A DNA stretch of 64,000 nt from Henricia sp. BOLD:AAB3569. Its lineage: Eukaryota > Echinodermata > Asteroidea > Spinulosida > Echinasteridae. The notes under the pieces are model-generated. The model ran no database searches and had not been told where the DNA came from. It saw only the letters and a list, made by a program, of their open reading frames with translations. Below are positions 40,791 to 54,400 of the stretch, piece by piece. The position numbers were made by a program, and so were the translations under genes. The stretch lies in assembly GCA_037783545.1 (NCBI GenBank), contig JBBELK010001456.1, forward strand, positions 1 to 64,000. The letters run 5' to 3'. The stretch's first letter is position 1, and each line of letters starts with the position of its first letter.

Positions 40791-43700
40791 CAGCGCAGGG
40801 TGTCCCAACAGCCACGGTTAGGGGAATAACCACGTAGCCGAGCTCCGCTTTCCCTAAACTCTGAAATTTCTACTTCATTTCCCAACGAAAATCTGTCAAT
40901 TTTGCATGACAAGTGCGGAATATATACAGTTTGGAGCATGCAAAATTTAAAGTTGGTTGGAAAATTCCTTGATTTCCAATTTGCCGGCATTTGGGACACA
41001 CTTTGACCTAATTCCCGTCACAATCTGGGGTGAGTCAACGGCCGTACAAATGTACACCAGCGCAGCGCAGGGTGTCCCAACAGCCACGGTTAGGGGAATA
41101 ACCACGTAGCCGAGCTCCGCTTTCACTAAACTCTGAAATTTCTCCGTCATTTCCCAGCGAAAATCTGTCAATTTTGCATGACAAGTGCGGAATATATACA
41201 GTTTGGAGCATGCAAAATTTGAAGTTGGTTGGAAAATTCCTTGATTTCCAAATTTGCCGGCATTTGGGACACACTTTGACCTAATTCCCGTCACAATCTA
41301 GGGTGAGTCAACGGCCGTACAAATGTACACCAGCGCAGCGCAGGGTGTCCCAACAGCCACGGTTAGGGGAATAACCACGTAGCCGAGCTCCGCTTTCACT
41401 AAACTCTGAAATTTCTCCGTCATTTCCCAGCGAAAATCTGTCAATTTTGCATGACAAGTGCGGAATATATACAGTTTGGAGCATGCAAAATTTGAAGTTG
41501 GTTGGAAAATTCCTTGATTTCCAAATTTGCCGGCATTTGGGAAACACTTTGACCTAATTCTCGTCACAATCTGGGGTGAGTCAACGGCCGTACAAATGTA
41601 CACAAGCGCAGCGCAGGGTGTCCCAACAGCCACGGTTAGGGGAATAACCACGTAGCGGAATATATACAGTTTGGAGCATGCACAATTTGAAGTTGGTTGG
41701 AAAATTCCTTGATTTCCAAATTTGCCGGCATTTGGGACACACTTTGACCTAATTCCCGTCACAATCTGGGGTGAGTCAACGGCCGTACAAATGTACACCA
41801 GCGCAGCGCAGGGTGTCCCAACAGCCACGGTTAGGGGAATAACCACGTAGCCGAGCTCCGCTTTCCCTAAACTCTGAAATTTCTCCGTCATTTCCCAGCG
41901 AAAATCTGTCAATTTTGCATGACAAGTGCGGAATATATACAGTTTGGAGCATGCAAAATTTAAAGTTGGTTGGAAAATTCCTTGATTTCCAAATTTGCCG
42001 GCATTTGGGACACACTTTGACCTAATTCCCGTCACAATCTGGGGTGAGTCAACGGCCGTACAAATGTACACCAGCGCAGCGCAGGGTGTCACAACAGCCA
42101 CGGTTAGGGGAATAACCACGTAGCCGAGCTCCGCTTTCCCTAAACTCTGAAATTTCTCCGTCATTTCCTAGCGAAAATCTGTCAATTTTGCATGACAAGT
42201 GCGGAATATATACAGTTTGGAGCATGCAAAATTTGAAGTTGGTTGGAAAATTCCTTGATTTCCAAATTTGCCGGCATTTGGGACACACTTTGACCTAATT
42301 CCCGTCACAATCTAGGGTGAGTCAACGGCCGTACAAATGTACACCAGCGCAGCGCAGGGTGTCCCAACAGCCACGGTTAGGGGAATAACCACGTAGCCGA
42401 GCTCCGCTTTCCCTAAACTCTGAAATTTCTCCGTCATTTCCCAGCGAAAATCTGTCAATTTTGCATGACAAGTGCGGAATATATACAGTTTGGAGCATGC
42501 AAAATTTAAAGTTGGTTGGAAAATTCCTTGATTTTCAAATTTGCCGGCATTTGGGACACACTTTGACCTAATTCCCGTCACAATCTGGGGTGAGTCAACG
42601 GCCGTACAAATGTACACCAGCGCAGCGCAGGGTGTCCCAACAGCCACGGTTAGGGGAATAACCACGTAGCCGAGCTCCGCTTTCCCTAAACTCTGAAATT
42701 TCTCCGTCATTTCCTAGCGAAAATCTGTCAATTTTGCATGACAAGTGCGGAATATATACAGTTTGGAGCATGCAAAATTTGAAGTTGGTTGGAAAATTCC
42801 TTGATTTCCAAATTTGCCGGCATTTGGGAAACACTTTGACCTAATTCTCGTCACAATCTGGGGTGAGTCAACGGCCGTACAAATGTACACAAGCGCAGCG
42901 CAGGGTGTCCCAACAGCCACGGTTAGGGGAATAAACCACGTAGCCGAGCTCCGCTTTCCCTAAACTCTGAAATTTCTCCGTCATTTCCCAGCGAAAATCT
43001 GTCAATTTTGCATGACAAGTGCGGAATATATACAGTTTGGAGCATGCAAAATTTGAAGTTGGTTGGAAAATTCCTTGATTTCCAAATTTGCCGGCATTTG
43101 GGACACACTTTGACCTAATTCCCGTCACAATCTGGGGTGAGTCAACGGCCGTACAAATGTACACCAGCGCAGCGCAGGGTGTCCCAACAGCCACGGTTAG
43201 GGGAATAACCACGTAGCCGAGCTCCGCTTTCCTTAAACTCTGAAATTTCTCCGTCATTTCCCAGCGAAAATCTGTCAATTTTGCATGACAAGTGCGAAAT
43301 ATATACAGTTTGGAGCATGCAAAATTTGAAGTTGGTTGGAAAATTCCTTGATTTCCAAATTTGCCGGCATTTGGGACACACTTTGACCTAATTCCCGTCA
43401 CAATCTGGGGTGAGTCAACGGCCGTACAAATGTACACCAGCGCAGCGCAGGGTGTCCCAACAGCCACGGTTAGGGGAATAACCACGTAGCCGAGCTCCGC
43501 TTTCCCTAAACTCTGAAATTTCTCCGTCATTTCCTAGCGAAAATCTGTCAATTTTGCATGACAAGTGCGGAATATATACAGTTTGGAGCATGCAAAATTT
43601 GAAGTTGGTTGGAAAATTCCTTGATTTCCAAATTTGCCGGCATTTGGGACACACTTTGACCTAATTCCCGTCACAATCTGGGGTGAGTCAACGGCCGTAC

Positions 43701-45600
43701 AAATGTACACCAGCGCAGCGCAGGGTGTCCCAACAGCCACGGTTAGGGGAATAACCACGTAGCCGAGCTCCGCTTTCCCTAAACTCTGAAATTTCTCCGT
43801 CATTTCCCAGCGAAAATCTGTCAATTTTGCATGACAAGTGCGGAATATATACAGTTTTGGAGCATGCAAAATTTAAAGTTGGTTGGAAAATTCCTTGATT
43901 TCCAAATTTGCCGGCATTTGGGACACACTTTGACCTAATTCCCGTCACAATCTGGGGTGAGTCAACGGCCGTACAAATGTACACCAGCGCAGCCCAGGGT
44001 GTCCCAACAGCCACGGTTAGGGGAATAACCACGTAGCCGAGCTCCGCTTTCCCTAAACTCTGAAATTTCTCCGTCATTTCCCAGCGAAAATCTGTCAATT
44101 TTGCATGACAAGTGCGGAATATATACAGTTTGGAGCATGCAAAATTTGAAGTTGTTTGGAAAATTCCTTGATTTCCAAATTTGCCGGCATTTGGGACACA
44201 CTTTGACCTAATTCCCGTCACAATCTGGGGTGAGTCAACGGCCGTACAAATGTACACAAGCGCAGCGCAGGGTGTCCCAACAGCCACGGTTAGGGGAATA
44301 ACCACGTAGCCGAGCTCCGCTTTCCCTAAACTCTGAAATTTCTCCGTCATTTCCCAGCGAAAATCTGTCAATTTTGCATGACAAGTGCGGAATATATACA
44401 GTTTGGAGCATGCAAAATTTGAAGTTGGTTGGAAAATTTCCTTGATTTCCAAATTTTCCGGCATTTGGGACACACTTTGACCTAATTCCCGTCACAATCT
44501 GGGGTGAGTCAACGGCCGTACAAATGTACACCAGCGCAGCGCAGGGTGTCCCAACAGCCACGGTTAGGGGAATAACCACGTAGCCGAGCTCCGCTTTCCC
44601 TAAACTCTGAAATTTCTCCGTCATTTCCCAGCGAAAATCTGTCAATTTTGCATGACAAGTGCGAAATATATACAGTTTGGAGCATGCAAAATTTGAAGTT
44701 GGTTGGAAAATTCCTTGATTTCCAAATTTGCCGGCATTTGGGACACACTTTGACCTAATTCCCGTCACAATCTGGGGTGAGTCAACGGCCGTACAAATGT
44801 ACACCAGCGCAGCGCAGGGTGTCCCAACAGCCACGGTTAGGGGAATAACCACGTAGCCGAGCTCCGCTTTCCCTAAACTATGAAATTTCCCCGTCATTTC
44901 CTAGCGAAAATCTGTCAATTTTGCATGACAAGTGCGGAATATATACAGTTTGGAGCATGCAAAATTTGAAGTTGGTTGGAAAATTCCTTGATTTCCAAAT
45001 TTGCCGGCATTTGGGAAACACTTTGACCTAATTCTCGTCACAATCTGGGGTGAGTCAACGGCCGTACAAATGTACACAAGCGCAGCGCAGGGTGTCCCAA
45101 CAGCCACGGTTAGGGGAATAACCACGTAGCCGAGCTGCGCTTTCCCTAAACTCTGAAATTTCTCCGTCATTTCCCAGCGAAAATCTGTCAATTTTGCATG
45201 ACAAGTGCGGAATATATACAGTTTGGAGCATGCAAAATTTGAAGTTGGTTGGAAAATTCCTTGATTTCCCAAATTTGCCGGCATTTGGGACACACTTTGA
45301 CCTAATTCCCGTCACAATCTGGGGTGAGTCAACGGCCGTACAAATGTACACCAGCGCAGCGCAGGGTGTCCCAACAGCCACGGTTAGGGGAATAACCACG
45401 TAGCCGAGCTCCGCTTTCCCTAAACTCTGAAATTTCTCCGTCATTTCCCAGCGAAAATCTGTCAATTTTGCATGACAAGTGCGGAATATATACAGTTTGG
45501 AGCATGCAAAATTTGAAGTTGTTTGGAAAATTCCTTGATTTCCAAATTTGCCGGCATTTGGGACACACTTTGACCTAATTCCCGTCACAATCTGGGGTGA
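40790..45600 (-). repeat. Family B 18-unit higher-order repeat of about 4836 bp, copy 2
   Basis: Second tandem copy of 35950-40790. It has private single-base changes in homopolymer runs near 40978, 42934, 43855, 44439 and 45269. At about 45.7 kb the pattern departs from copy 1, with a CCCTGAAC unit in place of the CTACTTC unit. Confidence 0.85.
41632..41826 (-). repeat. Shortened B unit, 195 bp, 78-bp deletion (copy 3)
   Basis: Same breakpoint again, 4836 bp after the second copy. It was carried by the 18-unit duplication. Confidence 0.92.
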
Positions 45601-46850
45601 GTCAACGGCCGTACAAATGTACACAAGCGCAGCGCAGGGTGTCCCAACAGCCACGGTTAGGGGAATAACCACGTAGCCGAGCTCCGCTTTCCCTGAACTC
45701 TGAAATTTCTCCGTCATTTCCCAGCGAAAATCTGTCAATTTTGCATGACAAGTGCGGAATATATACAGTTTGGAGCATGCAAAATTTGAAGTTGGTTGGA
45801 AAATTCCTTGATTTCCAAATTTGCCGGCATTTGGGACACACTTTGACCTAATTCCCGTCACAATCTGGGGTGAGTCAATGGCCGTACAAATGTACACCAG
45901 CGCAGCGCAGGGTGTCCCAACAGCCACGGTTAGGGGAATAACCACGTAGCCGAGCTCCGCTTTCCCTAAACTCTGAAATTTCTCCGTCATTTCCCAGCGA
46001 AAATCTGTCAATTTTGCATGACAAGTGCGGAATATATACAGTTTGGAGCATGCAAAATTTGAAGTTGGTTGGAAAATTCCTTGATTTCCAAATTTGCCGG
46101 CATTTGGGACACACTTTGACCTAATTCCCGTCACAATCTGGGGTGAGTCAACGGCCGTACAAATGTACACCAGCGCATGCGCAGCGCAGGGTGTCCCAAC
46201 AGCCACGGTTAGGGGAATAACCACGTAGCCGAGCTCCGCTTTCCTTAAACTCTGAAATTTCTCCGTCATTTCCCAGCGAAAATCTGTCAATTTTGCATGA
46301 CAAGTGCGGAATATATACAGTTTGGAGCATGCAAAATTTGAAGTTGGTTGGAAAATTCCTTGATTTCCAAATTTGCCGGCATTTGGGACACACTTTGACC
46401 TAATTCCCGTCACAATCTGGGGTGAGTCAACGGCCGTACAAATGTACGCAAGCGCAGCGCAGGGTGTCCCAACAGCCACGGTTAGGGGTATAACCACGTA
46501 GCCGAGCTCCGCTTTCCCTAAACTCTGAAATTTCTCCGTCATTTCCTAGCGAAAATCTGTCAATTTTGCATGACAAGTGCGGAATATATACAGTTTGGAG
46601 CATGCAAAATTTGAAGTTGGTTGGAAAATTCCTTGATTTCCAAATTTGCCGGCATTTGGGACACACTTTGACCTAATTCCCGTCACAATCTGGGGTGAGT
46701 CAACGGCCGTACAAATGTACACCAGCGCAGCGCAGGGTGTCCCAACAGCCACGGTTAGGGGAATAACCACGTAGCCGAGCTCCGCTTTCCCTAAACTCTG
46801 ACATTTCTCCGTCATTTCCCAGCGAAAATCTGTCAATTTTGCATGACAAG
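44500..46850 (-). repeat. Family B duplication at offset about 3555 bp, copy 1
   Basis: The series GCGAAATAT, TATGAAATTTCCCC, GTTGTTTGG, CCCTGAAC, GTCAATGG (45874), 6-bp-longer unit with TTCCTTAAAC, GGTATAACC with TTTCCTAGCG, and CTGACATTT (46800) recurs at offset 3555-3556 (thirteen units plus 6 bp). Edges are approximate. Confidence 0.8.
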
Positions 46851-48055
46851 TGCGGAATATATACAGTTCGGAGCATGCAAAATTTAAAGTTGGTTGGAAA
46901 ATTCCTTGATTTCCAAATTTGCCGGCATTTGGGACACACTTTGACCTAATTCCCGTCACAATCTGGGGTGAGTCAACGGCCGTACAAATGTACACCAGCG
47001 CAGCGCAGGGTGTCCCAACAGCCACGGTTAGGGGAATAACCACGTAGCCGAGCTCCGCTTTCCCTAAACTCTGAAATTTCTCCGTCATTTCCCAGCGAAA
47101 ATCTGTCAATTTTGCATGACAAGTGCGGAATATATACAGTTTGGAGCATGCAAAATTTAAAGTTGGTTGGAAAATTCCTTGATTTCCAAATTTGCCGGCA
47201 TTTGGGACACACTTTGACCTAATTCCCGTCACAATCTGGGGTGAGTCAACGGCCGTACAAATGTACACCAGCGCAGCCCAGGGTGTCCCAACAGCCACGG
47301 TTAGGGGAATAACCACGTAGCCGAGCTCCGCTTTCCCTAAACTCTGAAATTTCTCCGTCATTTCCCAGCGAAAATCTGTCAATTTTGCATGACAAGTGCG
47401 GAATATATACAGTTTGGAGCATGCAAAATTTGAAGTTGGTTGGAAAATTCCTTGATTTCCAAATTTTCCGGCATTTGGGACACACTTTGACCTAATTCCC
47501 GTCACAATCTGGGGTGAGTCAACGGCCGTACAAATGTACACCAGCGCAGCGCAGGGTGTCCCAACAGCCACGGTTAGGGGAATAACCACGTAGCCGAGCT
47601 CCGCTTTCCCTAAACTCTGAAATTTCTCCGTCATTTCCCAGCGAAAATCTGTCAATTTTGCATGACAAGTGCGGAATATATACAGTTTGGAGCATGCAAA
47701 ATTTGAAGTTGGTTGGAAAATTCCTTGATTTCCAAATTTGCCGGCATTTGGGACACACTTTGACCTAATTCCCGTCACAATCTAGGGTGAGTCAACGGCC
47801 GTACAAATGTACACCAGCGCAGCGCAGGGTGTCCCAACAGCCACGGTTAGGGGAATAACCACGTAGCCGAGCTCCGCTTTCACTAAACTCTGAAATTTCT
47901 CCGTCATTTCCCAGCGAAAATCTGTCAATTTTGCATGACAAGTGCGGAATATATACAGTTTGGAGCATGCAAAATTTGAAGTTGGTTGGAAAATTCCTTG
48001 ATTTCCAAATTTGCCGGCATTTGGGACACACTTTTACCTAATTCCCGTCACAATC

Positions 48056-50405
48056 TGGGGTGAGTCAACGGCCGTACAAATGTACACCAGCGCAGCGCAG
48101 GGTGTCCCAACAGCCACGGTTAGGGGAATAACCACGTAGCCGAGCTCCGCTTTCCCTAAACTCTGAAATTTCTCCGTCATTTCCCAGCGAAAATCTGTCA
48201 ATTTTGCATGACAAGTGCGAAATATATACAGTTTGGAGCATGCAAAATTTGAAGTTGGTTGGAAAATTCCTTGATTTCCAAATTTGCCGGCATTTGGGAC
48301 ACACTTTGACCTAATTCCCGTCACAATCTGGGGTGAGTCAACGGCCGTACAAATGTACACCAGCGCAGCGCAGGGTGTCCCAACAGCCACGGTTAGGGGA
48401 ATAACCACGTAGCCGAGCTCCGCTTTCCCTAAACTATGAAATTTCCCCGTCATTTCCTAGCGAAAATCTGTCAATTTTGCATGACAAGTGCGGAATATAT
48501 ACAGTTTGGAGCATGCACAATTTGAAGTTGGTTGGAAAATTCCTTGATTTCCAAATTTGCCGGCATTTGGGAAACACTTTGACCTAATTCTCGTCACAAT
48601 CTGGGGTGAGTCAACGGCCGTACAAATGTACACAAGCGCAGCGCAGGGTGTCCCAACAGCAACGGTTAGGGGAATAACCACGTAGCCGAGCTGCGCTTTC
48701 CCTAAACTCTGAAATTTCTCCGTCATTTCACAGCGAAAATCTGTCAATTTTGCATGACAAGTGCGGAATATATACAGTTTGGAGCATGCAAAATTTGAAG
48801 TTGGTTGGAAAATTCCTTGATTTCCAAATTTGCCGGCATTTGGGACACACTTTGACCTAATTCCCGTCACAATCTGGGGTGAGTCAACGGCCGTACAAAT
48901 GTACACCAGCGCAGCGCAGGGTGTCCCAACAGCCACGGTTAGGGGAATAACCACGTAGCCGAGCTCCGCTTTCCCTAAACTCTGAAATTTCTCCGTCATT
49001 TCCCAGCGAAAATCTGTCAATTTTGCATGACAAGTGCGGAATATATACAGTTTGGAGCATGCAAAATTTGAAGTTGTTTGGAAAATTCCTTGATTTCCAA
49101 ATTTGCCGGCATTTGGGACACACTTTGACCTAATTTCCGTCACAATCTGGGGTGAGTCAACGGCCGTACAAATGTACACAAGCGCAGCGCAGGGTGTCCC
49201 AACAGCCACGGTTAGGGGAATAACCACGTAGCCGAGCTCCGCTTTCCCTGAACTCTGAAATTTCTCCGTCATTTCCCAGCGAAAATCTGTCAATTTTGCA
49301 TGACAAGTGCGGAATATATACAGTTTGGAGCATGCAAAATTTGAAGTTGGTTGGAAAATTCCTTGATTTCCAAATTTGCCGGCATTTGGGACACACTTTG
49401 ACCTAATTCCCGTCACAATCTGGGGTGAGTCAATGGCCGTACAAATGTACACCAGCGCAGCGCAGGGTGTCCCAACAGCCACGGTTAGGGGAATAACCAC
49501 GTAGCCGAGCTCCGCTTTCCCTAAACTCTGAAATTTCTCCGTCATTTCCCAGCGAAAATCTGTCAATTTTGCATGACAAGTGCGGAATATATACAGTTTG
49601 GAGCATGCAAAATTTGAAGTTGGTTGGAAAATTCCTTGATTTCCAAATTTGCCGGCATTTGGGACACACTTTGACCTAATTCCCGTCACAATCTGGGGTG
49701 AGTCAACGGCCGTACAAATGTACACCAGCGCATGCGCAGCGCAGGGTGTCCCAACAGCCACGGTTAGGGGAATAACCACGTAGCCGAGCTCCGCTTTCCT
49801 TAAACTCTGAAATTTCTCCGTCATTTCCCAGCGAAAATCTGTCAATTTTGCATGACAAGTGCGGAATATATACAGTTTGGAGCATGCAAAATTTGAAGTT
49901 GGTTGGAAAATTCCTTGATTTCCAAATTTGCCGGCATTTGGGACACACTTTGACCTAATTCCCGTCACAATCTGGGGTGAGTCAACGGCCGTACAAATGT
50001 ACACAAGCGCAGCGCAGGGTGTCCCAACAGCCACGGTTAGGGGTATAACCACGTAGCCGAGCTCCGCTTTCCCTAAACTCTGAAATTTCTCCGTCATTTC
50101 CTAGCGAAAATCTGTCAATTTTGCATGACAAGTGCGGAATATATACAGTTTGGAGCATGCAAAATTTGAAGTTGGTTGGAAAATTCCTTGATTTCCAAAT
50201 TTGCCGGCATTTGGGACACACTTTGACCTAATTCCCGTCACAATCTGGGGTGAGTCAACGGCCGTACAAATGTACACCAGCGCAGCGCAGGGTGTCCCAA
50301 CAGCCACGGTTAGGGGAATAACCACGTAGCCGAGCTCCGCTTTCCCTAAACTCTGACATTTCTCCGTCATTTCCCAGCGAAAATCTGTCAATTTTGCATG
50401 ACAAG
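48056..50405 (-). repeat. Family B duplication at offset about 3555 bp, copy 2
   Basis: Matches 44500-46850 with TATGAAATTTCCCC at 48435, GTCAATGG at 49429 and CTGACATTT near 50355. Private changes include CAGCAACGG near 48660 and TTTCACAGCG near 48730. Confidence 0.8.
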
Positions 50406-53400
50406 TGCGGAATATATACAGTTTGGAGCATGCAAAATTTAAAGTTAGTTGGAAAATTCCTTGATTTCCAAATTTGCCGGCATTTGGGACACACTTTGAC
50501 CTAATTCCCGTCACAATCTGGGGTGAGTCAACGGCCTTACAAATGTACACCAGCGCAGCGCAGGGTGTCCCAACAGCCACGGTTAGGGGAATAACCACGT
50601 AGCCGAGCTCCGCTTTCCCTAAACTCTGAAATTTCTCCGTCATTTCCCAGCGAAAATCTGTCAATTTTGCATGACAAGTGCGGAATATATACAGTTTGGA
50701 GCATGCCAAATTTAAAGTTGGTTGGAAAATTCCTTGATTTCCAAATTTGCCGGCATTTGGGACACACTTTGACCTAATTCCCGTCACAATCTGGGGTGAG
50801 TCAACGGCCGTACAAATGTACACCAGCGCATGCGCAGCGCAGGGTGTCCCAACAGCCACGGTTAGGGGAATAACCACGTAGCCGAGCTCCGCTTTCCCTA
50901 AACTCTGAAATTTCTCCGTCATTTCCCAGCGAAAATCTGTCAATTTTGCATGACAAGTGCGGAATATATACAGTTTGGAGCATGCAAAATTTGAAGTTGG
51001 TTGGAAAATTCCTTGATTTCCAAATTTGCCGGCATTTGGGACACACTTTGACCTAATTCCCGTCACAATCTAGGGTGAGTCAACGGCCGTACAAATGTAC
51101 ACCAGCGCAGCGCAGGGTGTCCCAACAGCCACGGTTAGGGGAATAACCACGTAGCCGAGCTCCGCTTTCACTAAACTCTGAAATTTCTCCGTCATTTCCC
51201 AGCGAAAATCTGTCAATTTTGCATGACAAGTGCGGAATATATACAGTTTGGAGCATGCAAAATTTGAAGTTGGTTGGAAAATTCCTTGATTTCCAAATTT
51301 GCCGGCATTTGGGACACACTTTTACCTAATTCCCGTCACAATCTGGGGTGAGTCAACGGCCGTACAAATGTACACCAGCGCAGCGCAGGGTGTCCCAACA
51401 GCCACGGTTAGGGGAATAACCACGTAGCCGAGCTCCGCTTTCCCTAAACTCTGAAATTTCTCCGTCATTTCCCAGCGAAAATCTGTCAATTTTGCATGAC
51501 AAGTGCGGAATATATACAGTTTGGAGCATGCAAAATTTAAAGTTGGTTGGAAAATTCCTTGATTTCCAAATTTGCCGGCATTTGGGACACACTTTGACCT
51601 AATTCCCGTCACAATCTGGGGTGAGTCAACGGCCGTACAAATGTACACCAGCGCAGCCCAGGGTGTCCCAACAGCCACGGTTAGGGGAATAACCACGTAG
51701 CCGAGCTCCGCTTTCCCTAAACTCTGAAATTTCTCCGTCATTTCCCAGCGAAAATCTGTCAATTGTGCATGACAAGTGCGGAATATATACAGTTTGGAGC
51801 ATGCAAAATTTGAAGTTGTTTGGAAAATTCCTTGATTTCCAAATTTGCCGGCATTTGGGACACACTTTGACCTAATTCCCGTCACAATCTGGGGTGAGTC
51901 AACGGCCGTACAAATGTACACAAGCGCAGCGCAGGGTGTCCCAACAGCCACGGTTAGGGGGAATAACCACGTAGCCGAGCTCCGCTTTCCCTAAACTCTG
52001 AAATTTCTCCGTCATTTCCCAGCGAAAATCTGTCAATTTTGCATGACAAGTGCGGAATATATACAGTTTGGAGCATGCAAAATTTGAAGTTGGTTGGAAA
52101 ATTCCTTGATTTCCAAATTTTCCGGCATTTGGGACACACTTTGACCTAATTCCCGTCACAATCTGGGGTGAGTCAACGGCCGTACAAATGTACACCAGCG
52201 CAGCGCAGGGTGTCCCAACAGCCACGGTTAGGGGAATAACCACGTAGCCGAGCTCCGCTCTCCCTAAACTCTGAAATTTCTCCGTCATTTCCCAGCGAAA
52301 ATCTGTCAATTTTGCATGACAAGTGCGAAATATATACAGTTTGGAGCATGCAAAATTTGAAGTTGGTTGGAAAATTCCTTGATTTCCAAATTTGCCGGCA
52401 TTTGGGACACACTTTGACCTAATTCCCGTCACAATCTGGGGTGAGTCAACGGCCGTACAAATGTACACCAGCGCAGCGCAGGGTGTCCCAACAGCCACGG
52501 TTAGGGGAATAACCACGTAGCCGAGCTCCGCTTTCCCTAAACTATGAAATTTCCCCGTCATTTCCTAGCGAAAATCTGTCAATTTTGCATGACAAGTGCG
52601 GAATATATACAGTTTGGAGCATGCAAAATTTGAAGTTGGTTGGAAAATTCCTTGATTTCCAAATTTGCCGGCATTTGGGAAACACTTTGACCTAATTCTC
52701 GTCACAATCTGGGGTGAGTCAACGGCCGTACAAATGTACACAAGCGCAGCGCAGGGTGTCCCAACAGCCACGGTTAGGGGAATAACCACGTAGCCGAGCT
52801 CCGCTTTCCCTAAACTCTGAAATTTCTCCGTCATTTCCCAGCGAAAATCTGTCAATTTTGCATGACAAGTGCGGAATATATACAGTTTGGAGCATGCAAA
52901 ATTTGAAGTTGGTTGGAAAATTCCTTGATTTCCAAATTTGCCGGCATTTGGGACACACTTTGACCTAATTCCCGTCACAATCTGGGGTGAGTCAACGGCC
53001 GTACAAATGTACACAAGCGCAGCGCAGGGTGTCCCAACAGCCACGGTTAGGGGAATAACCACGTAGCCGAGCTCCGCTTTCCCTGAACTCTGAAATTTCT
53101 CCGTCATTTCCCAGCGAAAATCTGTCAATTTTGCATGACAAGTGCGGAATATATACAGTTTGGAACATGCAAAATTTGAAGTTGGTTGGAAAATTCCTTG
53201 ATTTCCAAATTTGCCGGCATTTGGGACACACTTTGACCTAATTACCGTCACAATCTGGGGTGAGTCAATGGCCGTACAAATGTACACCAGCGCAGCGCAG
53301 GGTGTCCCAACAGCCACGGTTAGGGGAATAACCACGTAGCCGAGCTCCGCTTTCCCTAAACTCTGAAATTTCTCCGTCATTTCCCAGCGAAAATCTGTCA

Positions 53401-54400
53401 ATTTTGCATGACAAGTGCGGAATATATACAGTTTGGAGCATGCAAAATTTGAAGTTGGTTGGAAAATTCCTTGATTTCCAAATTTGCCGGCATTTGGGAC
53501 ACACTTTGACCTAATTCCCGTCACAATCTGGGGTGAGTCAACGGCCGTACAAATGTACACCAGCGCATGCGCAGCGCAGGGTGTCCCAACAGCCACGGTT
53601 AGGGGAATAACCACGTAGCCGAGCTCCGCTTTCCTTAAACTCTGAAATTTCTCCGTCATTTCCCAGCGAAAATCTGTCAATTTTGCATGACAAGTGCGGA
53701 ATATATACAGTTTGGAGCATGCAAAATTTGAAGTTGGTTGGAAAATTCCTTGATTTCCAAATTTGCCGGCATTTGGGACACACTTTGACCTAATTCCCGT
53801 CACAATCTGGGGTGAGTCAACGGCCGTACAAATGTACACAAGCGCAGCGCAGGGTGTCCCAACAGCCACGGTTAGGGGTATAACCACGTAGCCGAGCTCC
53901 GCTTTCCCTAAACTCTGAAATGTCTCCGTCATTTCCTAGCGAAAATCTGTCAATTTTGCATGACAAGTGCGGAATATATACAGTTTGGAGCATGCAAAAT
54001 TTGAAGTTGGTTGGAAAATTCCTTGATTTCCAAATTTGCCGGCATTTGGGACACACTTTGACCTAATTCCCGTCACAATCTGGGGTGAGTCAACGGCCGT
54101 ACAAATGTACACCAGCGCAGCGCAGGGTGTCCCAACAGCCACGGTTAGGGGAATAACCACGTAGCCGAGCTCCGCTTTCCCTAAACTCTGACATTTCTCC
54201 GTCATTTCCCAGCGAAAATCTGTCAATTTTGCATGACAAGTGCGGAATATATACAGTTTGGAGCATGCAAAATTTAAAGTTGGTTGGAAAATTCCTTGAT
54301 TTCCAAATTTGCCGGCATTTGGGACACACTTTGACCTAATTCCCGTCACAATCTGGGGTGAGTCAACGGCCGTACAAATGTACACCAGCGCAGCGCAGGG
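50000..54400 (-). repeat. Family B large duplication at offset 7117 bp, copy 1
   Basis: Several rare single changes recur exactly 7117 bp downstream: CTTTTACC (51319 and 58436), AATTGTGCATGAC (51761 and 58878), a five-G run in TTAGGGGGAA (51954 and 59071), CGCTCTCCC (about 52257 and 59374), TATGAAATTTCCCC (52543 and 59660), ATTACCGTC and GTCAATGG (53264 and 60381). Left of about 50.8 kb the offset becomes 7396, so copy 1 has one extra 279-bp unit. Confidence 0.9.
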
